From Flammulina velutipes (Eukaryota > Basidiomycota > Agaricomycetes > Agaricales > Physalacriaceae): a stretch of 64,000 bases of DNA. Below are positions 11,876 through 25,261 of this stretch, in pieces. Within the stretch, counting starts at the first letter, position 1; each line of letters begins with the position of its first letter. The stretch is from contig CM022369.1 in NCBI GenBank assembly GCA_011800155.1, forward strand, positions 1,674,001 through 1,738,000. The letters run 5' to 3'. Both the position numbers and the translations under genes were made by a program. The notes below the pieces were generated by a model that worked only from the letters and a program-made list of their open reading frames with translations, was not told the DNA's origin and searched no databases.

Positions 11876-14555
11876 TCACGCCCAGGCCTTCTCATGAAGA
11901 CGAGATCCACTCATCGTCAACTCGGTCGTTGACCACGGGGAGTTGATCGAGTCACCCCCGCCGGTTCCATGCGAAAACGATGCTGAAGACAAGTGACCGC
12001 TCCTGGTCAAATTCGCCCAGTTGCCAGCGCTTCCTGAACGACCGTGACCAGGGCCACGTTGAGGTGTCGGTATCCCATTATCTCCGGTAGACAATGTGTA
12101 CGAATGGCCTGGGGTAGGTTGCGACGGGGTGAAGTTGACATCCTCGCCGTTGAATGAATGCCGTACACTAGAGTTCGACGGCGGTGTTGCCGATGAGTTG
12201 ACACGCTATTGGCTAACGTGTCAGCGTAAATCGTCAAAGAAGTATGAGTTAGTCTAACCTGGTTATATCCATGTCCAACGATGTCAATGCGGGCATTGTT
12301 GTGACGGCCCAAGTCTGGACCAGCGGTCACTGGAGCAGGCGATTTTGTACCTCTGCGATCAACACTGGGGAGAAGGACGCCGTTACTAGCGAAAGCGGGG
12401 TAAGCAGACTTGTTCTGCTGCTTCATCGAGGTTCCGTCAAGCGTCGAGGTATCGACACGCAAGGATCCTGTGGGTGGCCGAGTGAATGGGTAGCCATTGT
12501 TAGGCCCATCGACGGGTGTAGAAGAGCTGTTGGTCGAAGAATCCTGATTTCGCTTGGCAGATATGCGGGCAAGGATAGACACGTTGCCATCGTTTGGATC
12601 ACTGTTAGTGCTCATGGACCGAGCACGACCATCGGAGCGAGATGGAGGGGGCGGAGCGTCTTGGGGAGTGGCGCCGCCTTGTGTCGGGAGTTCCGTATGA
12701 ATGAAGCAGCAGCGCTTGCCATAAGGACAGGAGCCAGACACCCAGAACGTCTAAAGATAATTAGAAGCTGTGCTTCAAACACGTCAAGTTGAAGCAGCTT
12801 ACTCTACAGATCTCTGTCTTGTACTGTGAAATATGGTGAGCGCAGAACAATTTATAACCTTTGGGACGTACCTTTGGATGCCGTTGAACCTTCCGCAATT
12901 CATCCTCTCCATGAGCGAATTGACACTTCGCTCCGTACCGACAACTACCCTTCTCTTCCCAACTGCGGCACAGCTCTGTCTTGTATAAGCCAAGCTTCCT
13001 GTTGTTAGCGCTGGGGCCATTCTGCCCGCTGCTGTCAACACTTGTTGGGCTCGACATCCCATCCATTTGGGGAGGCAACATGTTGTACGGCCCAGTGAAC
13101 TGGGACTGAATGCGCGCTGTCATAGCGGACTCGCGATTGTACGCATCTTGACTATAGTACTGGTTGGCGTACATCGCGATGGACGGAGGCGCCATGCCTG
13201 GCTGGTACATTCCAGGGGCAAACTGCATGGCATTTCCCATCAAAGCGATTTGCTGGTCCCGTAGCGTCGAAGGATCCGAAGCAGAATGCTGATGGGCGCC
13301 GCGAAAGACGGATTGTTGTTGAACGCGCGATACAGCGGGATTGTCATGAGAAGGCGGGACCATCATATCGTAGAGTTGCTGAGAGTTTCCGAGCGACATA
13401 TGAGCCGTATGTCCACCAGGATAGCCCATCGTCGGTGGGCTGGGCAAGATTCCAGGGGGTTGAGGATATCCTCGTACTGGCTGCCGGAATTGGAGAGGGA
13501 CCCCGTTGGCGGGGCGTTGGACAAAGGAGGGCGGGCCACCTGGAGCAGACATGCCAGCAGGAGGGAGAGGATTAAAATTACGTTGCTGCAGATTGTAATC
13601 AATCTGAAGATCATCTCTGCCACCCTGGGGAGCCGTTCGGTAGTCGAATAGTTGCGATGCAACCTGTGCTTGAGGGCGGTGGATCGAAACAGTGTTGTTG
13701 GTCAAGGACGGATAAGACAGCTGCTCGCTGCCAGCCTCGCGATATTGATTCCACTGCGATTGTTGCGCTTCGGTACCATCCGCATCTCCAGCTTGTTGAA
13801 GATGACGCAGATCGGCATTTGAGAGCCCACCGCTGTATGAGTGTGGGCGTTCTTTGGGTGGCGTGTCATTAACCGAGTTGGATAACAAGGTGTTGCTGGC
13901 GCCAGATAGGGCGGAATCGTGGGAACTAGACTCTGTGGTGTCTGTAGATGAGCCACGAGAATGGGAGATGGCCTGGTGGTCGGAGGGAGGCGAAGAGTCG
14001 ATGCTATTGACGGACGAAGACTCAAGAGGACTAGTCTCGGTGAGGAGAGTAGAAGTGAGCTTCTTGGGAGGAGTCCGAATAGTCGCATCTTCCCCAGACT
14101 CGCCTGCAACGTCACCAATCTTGAGCCGAACGATTTCGTCGGCCAAGTCCCAGCCAGCCGAGGCGGAATCGGCTTCGACGTCTACGAGCTGGCCGTTGGC
14201 ATTGTAGAGCCAGTGGTTGTTGCCAGTGAGTTTGGAATCAGAAAGAGAGGACATTTTTGAATGATGGGGAAGCTTTTGGAAACCCGCGGGAGAAGAACGA
14301 ATGAATGGACCAGGCTTGGGGCTGTTGTCTTGCTTTGGCGGCCAAGTCTGGAAAAAGGCGACGATGGTTAGTCGTGGAAGGATGAAGAAGGAATATAAGG
14401 TTACGGACCTCTGAGCGGTCGGAATCGGAGTCGTGCCAGGAATTCGTGTCAATAGTGTGATGTCTATTCGTGAGAGTGATAGCGGGAAGGAGATCGTCTT
14501 GGGTGTTGAGAAAGTAGGTCTGGGGAGCTGTAGAAGTCGTCACAACGTCGTGCAT
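11876..14555 (-). CDS. Tandem CCCH zinc-finger RNA-binding protein (TTP/Cth2-like)
   Basis: Proteins of this family bind AU-rich elements in mRNA 3' UTRs and promote decay. Two typical fingers are seen: [20 protein letters not shown] with CQFAHG, and after an intron [20 protein letters not shown] with CCFIH. Both carry the YKTE(L/I)CR lead-in of the tristetraprolin group. A Ser/Pro/Gln-rich region of about 450 residues precedes them, and a disordered tail ends [10 protein letters not shown]. The chosen start is [14 protein letters not shown] at 14555, whose short exon splices in phase to [10 protein letters not shown]. An internal ATG at 14254 (MSSLSDSK) is the alternative. The gene is unrelated in role to its neighbours. 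Confidence 0.88.
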
Positions 14556-15955
14556 TTAATACTGCGGCGAAGACACGTGTTGGTTAGCGAGAACAGTAGC
14601 GATGCAAGACTGGCGCCTCACCGATGAGTTATTTAATTATGGGCAGAGGTAGATTCCTAAGAGTCCAGCGAGTCCGATGCCTGGTGGATGGGGAGAGTTG
14701 TAGATGGTCAAGGCGTAACTGACGATAGATAGATGCGCTGACACTGTCGTCGACGACGACAACGGCCAATGTTTTGGGGTAAACAGGGAAGCAGATAGGT
14801 ATAAAAAGCGTGAGTCGTTAGAGCAAGTCGTAGTAGAGAACAGAGAGGACAATGGCTGTCCCTCGCAATCCCACAGTGCTCGAGTGTGAGGTTAAGAAGG
14901 AAGAAGGCGAGGCAAAGGGCTGCCCAAGGTTTTGATCTCAAACAACGTGCCCGGCGTTTGCCAATAATTAATCACGTCGCTTCCTTGCCGTCTCTTTCTT
15001 CAATGTTCCGGGCGTGGCGCTGTCTGTTGTGGGCGCTTGAGATCGCTAGTTGGCGTTGAGTAGCGTACTGCCAACAGCAACCTTTCTACAATTCAACACC
15101 GCGAATGTTGTGCACCTTCCCTATCTGGCGATCGGTTGATGTATTTGAAACTCCGAGCTCCCACCTTAGTGCCGACGGCCGCGCCACATTGACATTCAGG
15201 TATACTCAACATTCCTTATCCTTTCTACCGTCGTCGGCTGGCTTGCGCCTCTCTTTCACGCCCTTTCTCTCCACAAAACGTGTTGGTCGTGCGTGTCATT
15301 AGGTAAGGCGTTTTGTCGTCACTCACCGCTTGAACCCTGGCTCTGCATCGTTCTCTGAAAGCACAATCGATGTGCGCTCCGCCAGTAGTCTAGATTATTG
15401 CATGGTCCGTTTGCTCGTGAGCTCCATCTATTCCATCAACCAGGGTGCAAACCTATCCCATCTCCGTCACCCGTGCTTGCTTTCTCTCCTCATTCTGGGA
15501 TGCCGCCTCATGTTCTTCCTTTCGCACATTCCCAAATTTCATTTCTTTCCCATCTCGATGCGAAGTGTGCACTGATCGATGGTGAAGATTATCTTCTCTT
15601 CAATGATTTTTGATCTTCATTCTTGAAGCTATGATCACAGGTGAGTTGATTCTTCTCGAAACCAACGTTTTACACAGGCACCGAGGTTCGATCGTGTCCG
15701 ATTTAGTGATTCAACGCCATGGCGGAAGCAAATTCTGAGTGTTGTGGCGAACCTTAACATCACTGTCAGGTCGCACAAAGGACACAGGATCACCTGGCTG
15801 GCCGTTAGTCAAATATCAACTTTCAAGCTAACTACGTATGCGACGAAGAGAACTGGAGTCGTCCCCGCTTATCATGTTGCACTGTGATTGAGGATCTCCG
15901 TATGAATGATGATAATATTCAAAGACGATTACTAGGGCGACGAAACGATACCATT
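14556..15955. other. Intergenic interval with no recognised gene
   Basis: The 1.4 kb between the CCCH gene start and the Blm10 stop contain pyrimidine-rich sequence on the plus strand (about 15.1-15.6 kb) and several strong splice-site-like strings, but no open segment that chains into a recognisable protein. It may carry a long 5' leader of the CCCH gene and possibly a non-coding transcript. Confidence 0.4.
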
Positions 15956-18900
15956 TCATGCGTAATACGATGTTCCGACCTAGCAAGGTTTTCAGCGAAA
16001 GGTAAGATAACAAGCACCAAGAAAAGGACTTACAAGCATAGCCGACAAGCTCTGTAACTGATCTTCGTTGAATGCCAGTAGATCCCTGTGCCATGTATCC
16101 TAGAAAAAATCAACTGTTCCGTACTAAAACAGATCTGCAAATAATTCTTACCTGATGAGTCTAGAAAAACGACGGTTCATCATGTTCGGTCGATGTGCAA
16201 GAAATACTGACCTTCTTGAACTCGGATGCACACTTTCTAATCGTTGTCGATACAGGAACAGGATCTGTGGCGTGCGGTGCAAGTACTAAAATACACTCAG
16301 CAGGCTACATATAGAGCAATGAAAGGAACTCGCCTTCAGTCAGTGAAGGCATCCATGACTCTACGGAATACGGGAAGCTTTCTATGAGTGCGCATATGCC
16401 AAGGATGGCTGAGTGCAATGTGCGAAGCGACTCCGCGTACGACGGGTCCTTCCTTTCTGGCAGTTTCACCTTCCGGACTGTCGTAACAAAACGGGTCTGA
16501 CGAGTAATGAATCAGAATCTTCAATTTTATCAAACGAGGGTTTGTTACCTTCAATGCAATGATGCTTTGCCGCTGAGAACATCTGACGATACCCGATAGT
16601 GCTTTGGATGCCATCTCACGTACTTCGACATTTTCATCCGACAGACATGTCAACAACATGTCCATAACACTGCTAACACCTTCGGGTTTGATGGATAAGA
16701 GATTGCGGTAAAAGAATACCACAAGGGCAGGAAGGCCTTGCAAGCGGATGCGCCATGACTAAAGACAGTAAGAAGAAAGCTCAAAAAGATAGTACCGACT
16801 TACCGTGGAGGATTTGATAGCGGTAACAAAATTTTCCAATATGACAGGTATGTACCAGGCTGGGGGCGTGAAGGCTGATAGAACGTAGAGAACTGCGGTC
16901 GAGTAGGTCTGGAGTTCCGCATTGTCATTGAATTCCGACATTCGGAATATCTCTGGCCTGCAACTCGTGAGTCACGAGGGAGAAAAACCGCTACTCGAGG
17001 CTTACATCAGGTCGACAGAATATGGAAGGGTCGACGGTGCATTTGGGCTATATGATGATATCCACGTCCATTGGAGAACTGAAAATGATGCGGTTATTTC
17101 ATAGGATATTAACTGCATACCCGTACGTACGTGTCAATGCGATTTTATCGTACTGTGAGAATAAGTCAGTTTTGATTGTTACGCAGAGCTAGACGCGTAC
17201 TTCGGATTTGTTGGTGTATGGCGGTGGCAGACGTTGTTTCCGAAGCTCCGGCAGACGTTGGACAACATTGTTTATTAAGTCTCTATGACGTGCTTCCCTA
17301 CGTCGCCAGGTTAGTAGCATGTACAGAGACACGTCAGTGTGTTTGACCACTTACCCTACAAAGAGAGGGTCCGGAGATGACTTGACGGCAAGTAGCAACT
17401 CATCGACACTACTACGAACGGGTCTCCATTGGGATGCAACAAGCGAAGACAGGTTTTGTGTTATCAAGAGCCGGATCTATAGAAGAGTGTGAGAGTGAGT
17501 TTATCTTTATCACTGCCTGCTTACCTCGGCGTAGTTCGTATTCGCATTAGACAGGAGCAAATCAATATATGAATCCGCTTTCTGACCGAGGACATGGTCA
17601 CCAGACTCCAGCAAAGTCGCAAAGGTGTTCAAAGATTTGCTCACTGACCATGGGTCAACAGGTGAGATCGAGATGAAACTTGTTCGTACTTTGGAACGCT
17701 GAATCTCCGTGGAAATCCAAAGGCAGAGATAGGATCCAAGCTACCAATGGTGCGTTTCTCCGCGGGTCTCGATCCTCCAGAATGTTCTAATGTATCTATA
17801 AGTATCACTTCAAAAATATCATGAAGGTGCACTTGCCAAAATCGCAGTCTCCCAGAAAGTGAGCGTATCTGGCTTGATTTCGACAAACAAACGGTCTAGC
17901 CGACCGCTCAACCAGTCCCATAACTTGGTACAGGAAGTTGCAGGCCAATGTTTGGCTCCTGAACCGCGCATGGTAAGTATGTTCTTATTAGGACAAAGAT
18001 AGTTCGTACCGCGTACGAGACCAGCTAATGCCTCGCCGGCCGCTCGTTGCTTGAATTTATCAGAGTCGAATAACATGGAGTCAATCAGGTCAATGAGGGG
18101 ACAAAACAACTCGTATGGATATATTTTCGCTGGCAACAGGTAAGCGACAACCAAGGAACGGAGCCCTCACACATACCAAGGCGTTTTATATACCCAACAT
18201 TCTCAGACCGTAGGTCTATCGAGCCGGTGCGATTGGACTCTTGGCTCCACAAGTACAACAGATCTTTGAAGTATGTGTCTGTAGCTAGGCCAGCACGTAG
18301 AGCATCAAGTGACGCAGTTGAAGAGCTATCCCAAGTGAAACTAAATGAGTCGTCTGCGCGTCTGTATCCTTTCACGGTTGGCGTCCAAGCAAGGAATCCG
18401 GTGCGAATCTTGTCGATATATACACTACATTGGGCTCAGCAAGAGGATAATGATTGTATGAAACGCTCGACTTTGAAAGAGGACCCTCAACATCCGCGAG
18501 TATATCCAAGAACTGGTGAGGGTCGTTGACGGGAACAACTACTGTCAAAGGATTGACCCAGTGGTGGGACCAAAGGTCGACGGGGGTCTTAGAAAATGTG
18601 CGGAATTTCACGTGAGCTAGAAAATGCCTCAAGCCTCTAAAAGGAGATTGAATAAATGTCGAATTATCCTCGTTGAATAGTATTCGCACCGTTGCGCTTC
18701 TGATGAGATGGTAGGTTGGGGACTTGTTGAGTGCTTGAAGAAGAACTTCACAAGCTCTTCGGACACGGAGACGTCTCGCCGAAGTAACGAGACCAAGAAG
18801 CGACAGGCCATCTGAACGTACCGCCACTAATAAGAATCGATTAATAGATATTTCCATGTAATGGTAGAGAGAAGTCTCACGTGAGTCTGAGGGCGAGATG

Positions 18901-21900
18901 ATATTGCTAGAATGGATGAGACCTAGCCTTGGGGTGAGTGAGGGAGGTCTCTAGACTTGTAATATACGAACCGTCTGTATGTGCAGAGCATTGCGATTTG
19001 CTACGCGTCGAGGAGACTTCGCCAGAGATTCCGCAAGACTACTGGCATTCACAAAGGAAGGACTGAACTCGGCAACCAAATCATCAAGGGCAGCGTCGAC
19101 ACGCGGGCTCTCCAGACTATATGCATCAGTATGAACTGCATCCTCGTGAAGGTGAGAGAGGCAGTCTGTTGCGAGATTCCCGACTAGCTTCTGGATGGAT
19201 GGCTGTAAAGCAATTAATGTGTGGCATCGTTTCCGTTGGTGAGGCATACTTTTTCCTCATGTTGAGCTTCAAGCAATGACACCAGGTAATTATTGTGCGC
19301 ATGTTGATCTAAGAAGGCAAGTTAGTGTAATGCCGATGTTATGCTTATTGCATGTACCGCTGAGTGCGTAAGATGCTAAACCCAACATTAGGATGCCGTG
19401 TTGCCAACACGCACAAGACACTCACCTATCCCTTTACTCCATAGGATGTAGAGAGCTCCTTTCATCCTATCCGGGTCACTGCCTTTGGAAAGAGCACCGA
19501 ACAGTGTGGGCAAGGCGAAGCGAGTAGAGCGCACGTAATACTAGGAGGAAATGAGCTGCCTGATTGTGAATCATTGACAAGTGAAAGTGTTACCCCGAAG
19601 ATGTTGTGTAAGACGGTTTGTGACTGTCTGGAATTCTAATATCAGTGGATGATTTTCAACCACAGAACGGACGACTCACCGTCTGATTCGAGTATACGGC
19701 GATAAAGATAGTTCGAGGACTTCGTTGATGAGTCTGTCATCGAGTTCCGAACGTCGGCGATAAAGCGAATGCATATAGACTCGACTACAGTGGTAAAGCT
19801 GCGCTCGCTTCACGAAGGCGGACCTCGTGTTCTCCTTCTGGCCATTCCACATCCGAGTGGTACTGAAATTCGTCGATTAACAATATTTTTAAGAAAAATA
19901 GATGATACTTACTCTCTAGCTTGAACGTATGTCTTCTGCATTGAGTCAAAGCCTTCCTTGCTCATGCCATAGTCCAACAGAAAAGTGTCTATTGCCTTGA
20001 TGACATTGAGCACCGCATCAATATGGTCCTCTGCCTCCGTTTTCTGCCTTAACGTAGAGGCTGCCAGATAGCAAACGTCCCCGAACCGAGCTTTGTGCGC
20101 GGAAGCAGCGATAAAGCGAGGGTCAGAAGGATCTTGCAGGACGAAGCCTGCGTGTACAGAAAGGTGCGACACTAGAAGATCCACACATTCGGTTTCTTCG
20201 TTTATGCAAGGCTTGGGTACAGATTTCGGCTGCTCCTGGATAAACGTCGGAAGACTTGCCCACAGAGAACGACAAGTATTGATATATCTGTCAGCACAAT
20301 ATATTAGTATGCACAGAAACGCAGCACTGTGCCCATTTACCTGCAGAAGTCATTCCGATCATTACTGTCCCAAGTGTTAACGCGAGACACTAACTCCTCC
20401 ACTTTATTCAAAAGGGGAGTTCCGATTTTGTCCAAGATTTCGAGCACGAAAGAAATCTCGGCGTCAGAAGGAACTAATAGGAAATAATGAGATAACAAAA
20501 GATAAGAAATAGGAAAACACAGACCGTGCCATTCTATGTTAACCTCTTGAACGTTGTATAGTCGTCCCCAATGAACATTGTGATCGCGATCGAACTCTTG
20601 AAGTGAATGTTGTTTAGTTACCTAGATGCAGAGCAACGAGCAACGAGCATCGAACCTACCTTTACTAGACCATTCGTCTGTGTTCACAAACCGACTGCTG
20701 AGAGGGTAAATACTAGCCATTGTGTGAAGGATACGTCCGACGAGACGACCAGTGCCACTATAGCCTCGTTCGCCCTTAGTCTTGTCGATGAGGATCGTAA
20801 GGAGGCGGAGCACCTGGTCTTTGTACTTCAACACCTACTAAGTTATGAGCATCGAAGACATTTTGCTAAACAATGATTGTACCAATGGGCCTCCGTATCC
20901 TAGACAACCCCGGAGAATCGCTAGGTCTGCAGAAAGTCAATGATTAGAAAAGGGGGAATGCGAATAGGTGAAGACGGACTCCAGTGGAAGGTTGTATCAG
21001 ACGGTACGGCAGCGCTAGGCGCTGTTGTACGCAGGTTCGATGCACCATGTTTCAACTCTTCTTCAATTTGTGAAATGCAGAAGGGCAAGAACTTGGCTAA
21101 AGTTTGATCTGGCCGCACTCTCGCTAGACATGCAACCAGTTGGCCGAATGCACGAACTGCGTTCGACTTCGCGTTGGTGCTCGCATAGTTGAATACCATA
21201 TGCAATACCAGTTCAAACAGCTGGTCAGAAAGGTGGAGGCAGATTACGTCCATCATAGCTTTGATGGACTTGAGGACGCTCTCCTCCTGCTTTCCCCCTG
21301 TCAAATTGCGTCGACCGCCTTCCTCCGGAAGGTTCTCGTAAAGATTTATGACGCGCTGGAAAAGTGCCAAAACCCAATCTACATACACGTCAGTTATGAT
21401 CTCTTGTCGTAGCAATGTAAACTTTACCCGCAAAACCAGCGGTGCTGTCGCGAGCTAAAGCGCGTTCATCGGCTCTGCTAAGGACTGGCATCGACCCTTC
21501 AGCACCATCGGGAAAACGCATGTCATCGTCCACATTCATAGCATCGTCATCAGGGATTTCGTCCGTCAGAGGAACTCCAGATTGATGCATGGACAAGTCA
21601 CCGAGCTTCACGTGCTGAATAGCTGAGACAATGAACATTGTAGTGCATACTGTCTTGTTGGGATCGTTCTAGGGAATGGTTGGATGTTTTTGAAAACACA
21701 ATGAAGAGAGCAACGAACCAAATCAATACCCGGAAGTGACAACTCAAGTAAGGGTAAAAGATTCTTCTGGCCTCCGAGCCAAAGAGTCTCTGTTACCAAT
21801 GGTCTTGCGATTCCAGAGAGCATACTGAGAACGGCAGTCGTCCTATGGGTCTCGTTAACAACTTCGAGTCCGCTGTAGGCTCGTTCAAGTAAATCGGGCA

Positions 21901-23756
21901 TGATAAGCGACGGCTCTAAGAATGCCAGGCCACGCAATGCCCCTTGAGCAAAACCAACAGAGAGTGGGTCCTTAGAGAACAGCGCTAGCAATGCTGGCGT
22001 TCTCAGGATTACAATGAATTCTCGGATGATGCCACGGCTGACACGCTGAGACTGGATGGACGATGGGTTAGTTAGTGAATTGGCTTCGTGATCCTCGGTA
22101 TCGCTTACCACCGGGGTGACACAATCTTTCTTGGCTTCCTCGTTCACTCTCTTCACAAACTCAGAAACCAGACGATGCAAAAAAGTAGTCAGCTATCATG
22201 GATAATCAGCACTGGTGTGGTATCTTAGTATATGGATTACGTACAGCAACGGTCCACGCCCCAGAATTTGAGGGATGAAAAAAGGATTCAACACTCGTAA
22301 GGAGTCGCTCCAATGAGTCTAAGGCTTTCGACCCACCGGCGAATCCTGTGGTCACGGCAATTTGACGTGAACTTGACGCAGACGAAGAGCGGATTGGTCC
22401 ATCAACAGATATCGAATAAACGAAAACCTTGGACAGAGCATCTGGTTAACAACCGGAAGTCAAAGGACGAACAAGACATTTAGATCTCAGACATACGGTA
22501 ACGATCCACAACCTTCTTGATCTTGTAGCCATGTTTATCTGCTAGACGATCTGCGTGCTGTGCGGTAGTCGATGAGCCCTATCGATCCGTTAGCGGTGGT
22601 AAAAATGCAAGAAAAGACACTACTAACCCGACTGGCTCCAACAGGAACATCTATGAAGTTTGAGCACTCTGCATGGAGGAAAAGGAAAGGCTCTGACTCA
22701 TCAGTCCTAGGCCTTTAGTGACCAGGAGATCCCACTCTGATTGCGACCATATACCAACATCTTTCCATTTTGCTCCACCTTCTTCCCCGGCAGGTCCATT
22801 GATGCCAGCGACATGCTCCGCCGACAATTGTCCAGCGAGATGTAACGATATGTCATCGACAAGAGCAGAGTTGATCGCTTCCCAAAACTTGAAGAGCGTC
22901 GGTAGATAGAGATGAGTGTGCGTTGGAGGGAGGAACGATACCAGAACCGGAATCATGACAGGGTATGTCTACACGAGAGGATATTCAGATATTTGTTTCA
23001 AGTTTGGCGATATACTCACCTCGCGAGTGATCAGAGGGAGGAAAGTCGTGAGCATCTTAGAGACATGATCATGTCCGAAGTATATGTTGCTTAGCTCCGC
23101 GACATAGAGGAGAAGGCTAGTAAGGGAACGCCTGCATGGGTATGAGCTTGTGATTTCTGAGAGAAGAACAAGGGTGCTATATTTACGATGATTCGTGAAC
23201 TTTGCCTTTGTGCCAAAGATGATTTTTGAGAGCCTCCCAAAGGACTTCCCAGGGAAGCAGAAGGTCCTGAGCTTCCAGTTTTCGCTTGACGCCAGTTTTG
23301 GTGGATATCAAACGGTTGAGCATATCTGTCCAGCTGCGTACAACACGAGCTTCGATACCAGGAGTAATGCAAAGCTCATAATACAGCCGAGCTAATTTCG
23401 CACGTGTAGCTTTGGGCATCGGGTATTTCATCAACAACCAGCTGAACGACATGAGCGCATATTTCCTAATTACTAAAATGGAATCACCATTGAAGCATCC
23501 CGTCCCAGGTGGTGAGTACCAGCCAGTTCTTGGACTTTGCACAGATGAAGATCTTGCCTACAATCTCCTCGAGCTTGGCTTGCATAACTTCCTGGGTCTC
23601 GCATTCGTATGGAACGGAGGTGATGTATGATTGAAGGGAGGCAGTTTGCTCGTCTACCGTCGGATCCGACGCTTCGATTGGTGAATCGCAAAGGGAGATA
23701 CCGTTTTCGTCCATGTTGATGGTTTGGATGTCCTGTTCAACTGTGAAGATGGTCAT
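15956..23756 (-). CDS. blm10: Proteasome activator Blm10/PA200 (PSME4)
   Basis: This giant HEAT-repeat protein caps the 20S proteasome and opens its gate; it acts in the nucleus. The gene spans 7.8 kb with many short introns. The N-terminal part (LPYECES-like segment SVPYECETQEVMQAKLEEIV, TTWDGMLQ, CWLLMKYPMPKATRAKLARL, MIPVLVSFLPPTHTHLYLP, AEHVAGINGPAGEEGG, WKDVGIWSQSEW) matches the family throughout. The C-terminus, assembled over three small exons, ends in SYYA: the family's YYA tail, which inserts into an alpha-ring pocket to open the gate. A 9-nt exon at 16152-16160 supplies THQ between FKK and DTWHRDLLAF. The start is MTIFTVEQD at 23756; an ATG at 23714 is possible. Inner exon borders were not all resolved. 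Confidence 0.9.
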
Positions 23757-24130
23757 GATTGAGAAGAAAGTGTGTCAGCATACCGATAGAGCAGCTTTAT
23801 ATGTGTGCTAGACTGATGACGAATCCGTAGATTACGCGTCCCGTCGTTTATTGTACACGCAAGCTAGCAATTTTGGGAACGGCGTAACAGGAATGATGCA
23901 ACAAGTGGCAGGCGTGATTGGGGCAAAATGAGATGAGGCTGATTCAGAAGAGCACAGATTTAGCGTCGAGTACTTTCGATACGTCGTCGCCACGGAAATC
24001 TATTGAAGATGATGAAAGCAAGACGAACCCAGACGCGCGTCTCCAAACGCCGACGAGTATTTCCTTATTGAGTCGCGATCGAAAGTCGGACCGGTCTGGG
24101 CCATACCCAGCTTTCATTTCACTGTCCACC
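23757..24130. promoter_or_regulatory. Divergent promoter region of blm10 and the chalcone-isomerase-like gene
   Basis: 374 bp separate the two start codons. The right part is open in frame with the downstream gene but lies before its best ATG. No recognised transcription-factor site. Confidence 0.35.
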
Positions 24131-25173
24131 ATGTCGTTTCTGCGCCAACTGGCCATTCTGCCCGTCATACGCGCCCCGAGTTCGCGCCTTAGCCGTACCC
24201 GCCGATTCATCTCAACACGCGCCGCTCCTCCTCGGAAATACTCCAACTTATTCCTCTACGGTGGTACATTCTTAGCTGCGACCACTCTACTTCTCGGTAC
24301 TGTCCACACAGAAGCCAACAACGATCTAGCCAACTCTGAAATTGAGGCGGATGACGAAACTATCAGTCTGCAGCCTGTTAGATATATCTATTTGTTTTAC
24401 CTAAACGTCTTGCAGGCGATCCAGCAACTGGCATTCAATTTCCCAAAACCCTCAAGGTTGCCTCCAAGGGAAATCCCCCCACCATGTCCCTAGTCGGTGT
24501 TGGTGTCCGGACTGTGTCTTTTCTGAGAATGAAAGTTTATTCTGTGGGCTTTTACGCAGACCTCAACAATCCTCATCTACAGGTAAACAATTATCTCTAA
24601 GGCTGTAGCTTGTATGCTGAACCAACGTGTAGCTCTCTGACAGCATGACTGTCGACGAGAAAATCGAGCATATCATTCGTTCATCCGCATGTCTAGTTCG
24701 CATTAGTGAGTCGCACTTCGAGCCTTCTTTTCAGTCAATATCATTCTCTACCAGTACCCACTCGCGACACGTCTTTCACTCACCTTCGTGATGCCTTCGT
24801 AAGGGCCGTGGGCGCAAGGATGTTGGTACGCCGACAGTCTGGAAGTCTATCGGAGGAAGAGGTGTTGGAACTCAACTCGCCGATACGACGGCTGAAAACC
24901 CTATTTCCCAACACTCCACTGAAAAAACATAAATCTCTTGACGTCTACTTGACTCCTCCAACGGAGGGTCGCTCCCGTGCGCTCATATTCCGGGACCTTG
25001 GAGGCATCGAAAACAACTGGTTGGCCGTCGAATTTATGTTGCACTATTTCGAGGGAAAGCCACCCAGTCCACCGGTATGCGTCCATGTCACTTCTTTGTC
25101 CACGTATATTCTGACACGCATGAACCAGCTGAAGGAAACCGTGACAGAGACGCTGAATACTTTAGCTAAATAG
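24131..25173 (+). CDS. Mitochondrial chalcone-isomerase-fold protein (Aim18/Aim46-like)
   Basis: Fungal members have the chalcone isomerase fold but no known flavonoid activity; they are mitochondrial membrane proteins. The ATG at 24131 has a good context (ccaccATGtcg). It opens an Arg-rich presequence (MSFLRQLAILPVIRAPSSRL) followed by a single hydrophobic segment (NLFLYGGTFLAATTLLLGTV) that suggests an inner-membrane anchor. Later exons give DPATGIQFPKTLKV, then VGVGVRTVSFLRMKVYSVGF, the typical first strands of the domain, and end LKETVTETLNTLAK. Introns lie at about 24369-24418, 24582-24633 and 24704-24754, with one more near 25075-25128. Its stop lies 88 bp from the convergent DnaJ gene. 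Confidence 0.85.
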
Positions 25174-25261
25174 CCTCTTGTAAACATAGGACGTACAATG
25201 GAAGAGGCTCAACTGATGCGAGTCTGACCCTCAGGTCATAAAGCGCACAGGCGCACTGCAG

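Noticed and set aside
12271..12792. A 173-codon plus-strand open frame
   Set aside because: It lies antisense to the CCCH-finger gene, whose conserved fingers are clearly on the minus strand.
14637..15613. Several 60-80-codon open frames in the CCCH/Blm10 interval
   Set aside because: They are short, unrelated to any family, and do not chain through splice sites.
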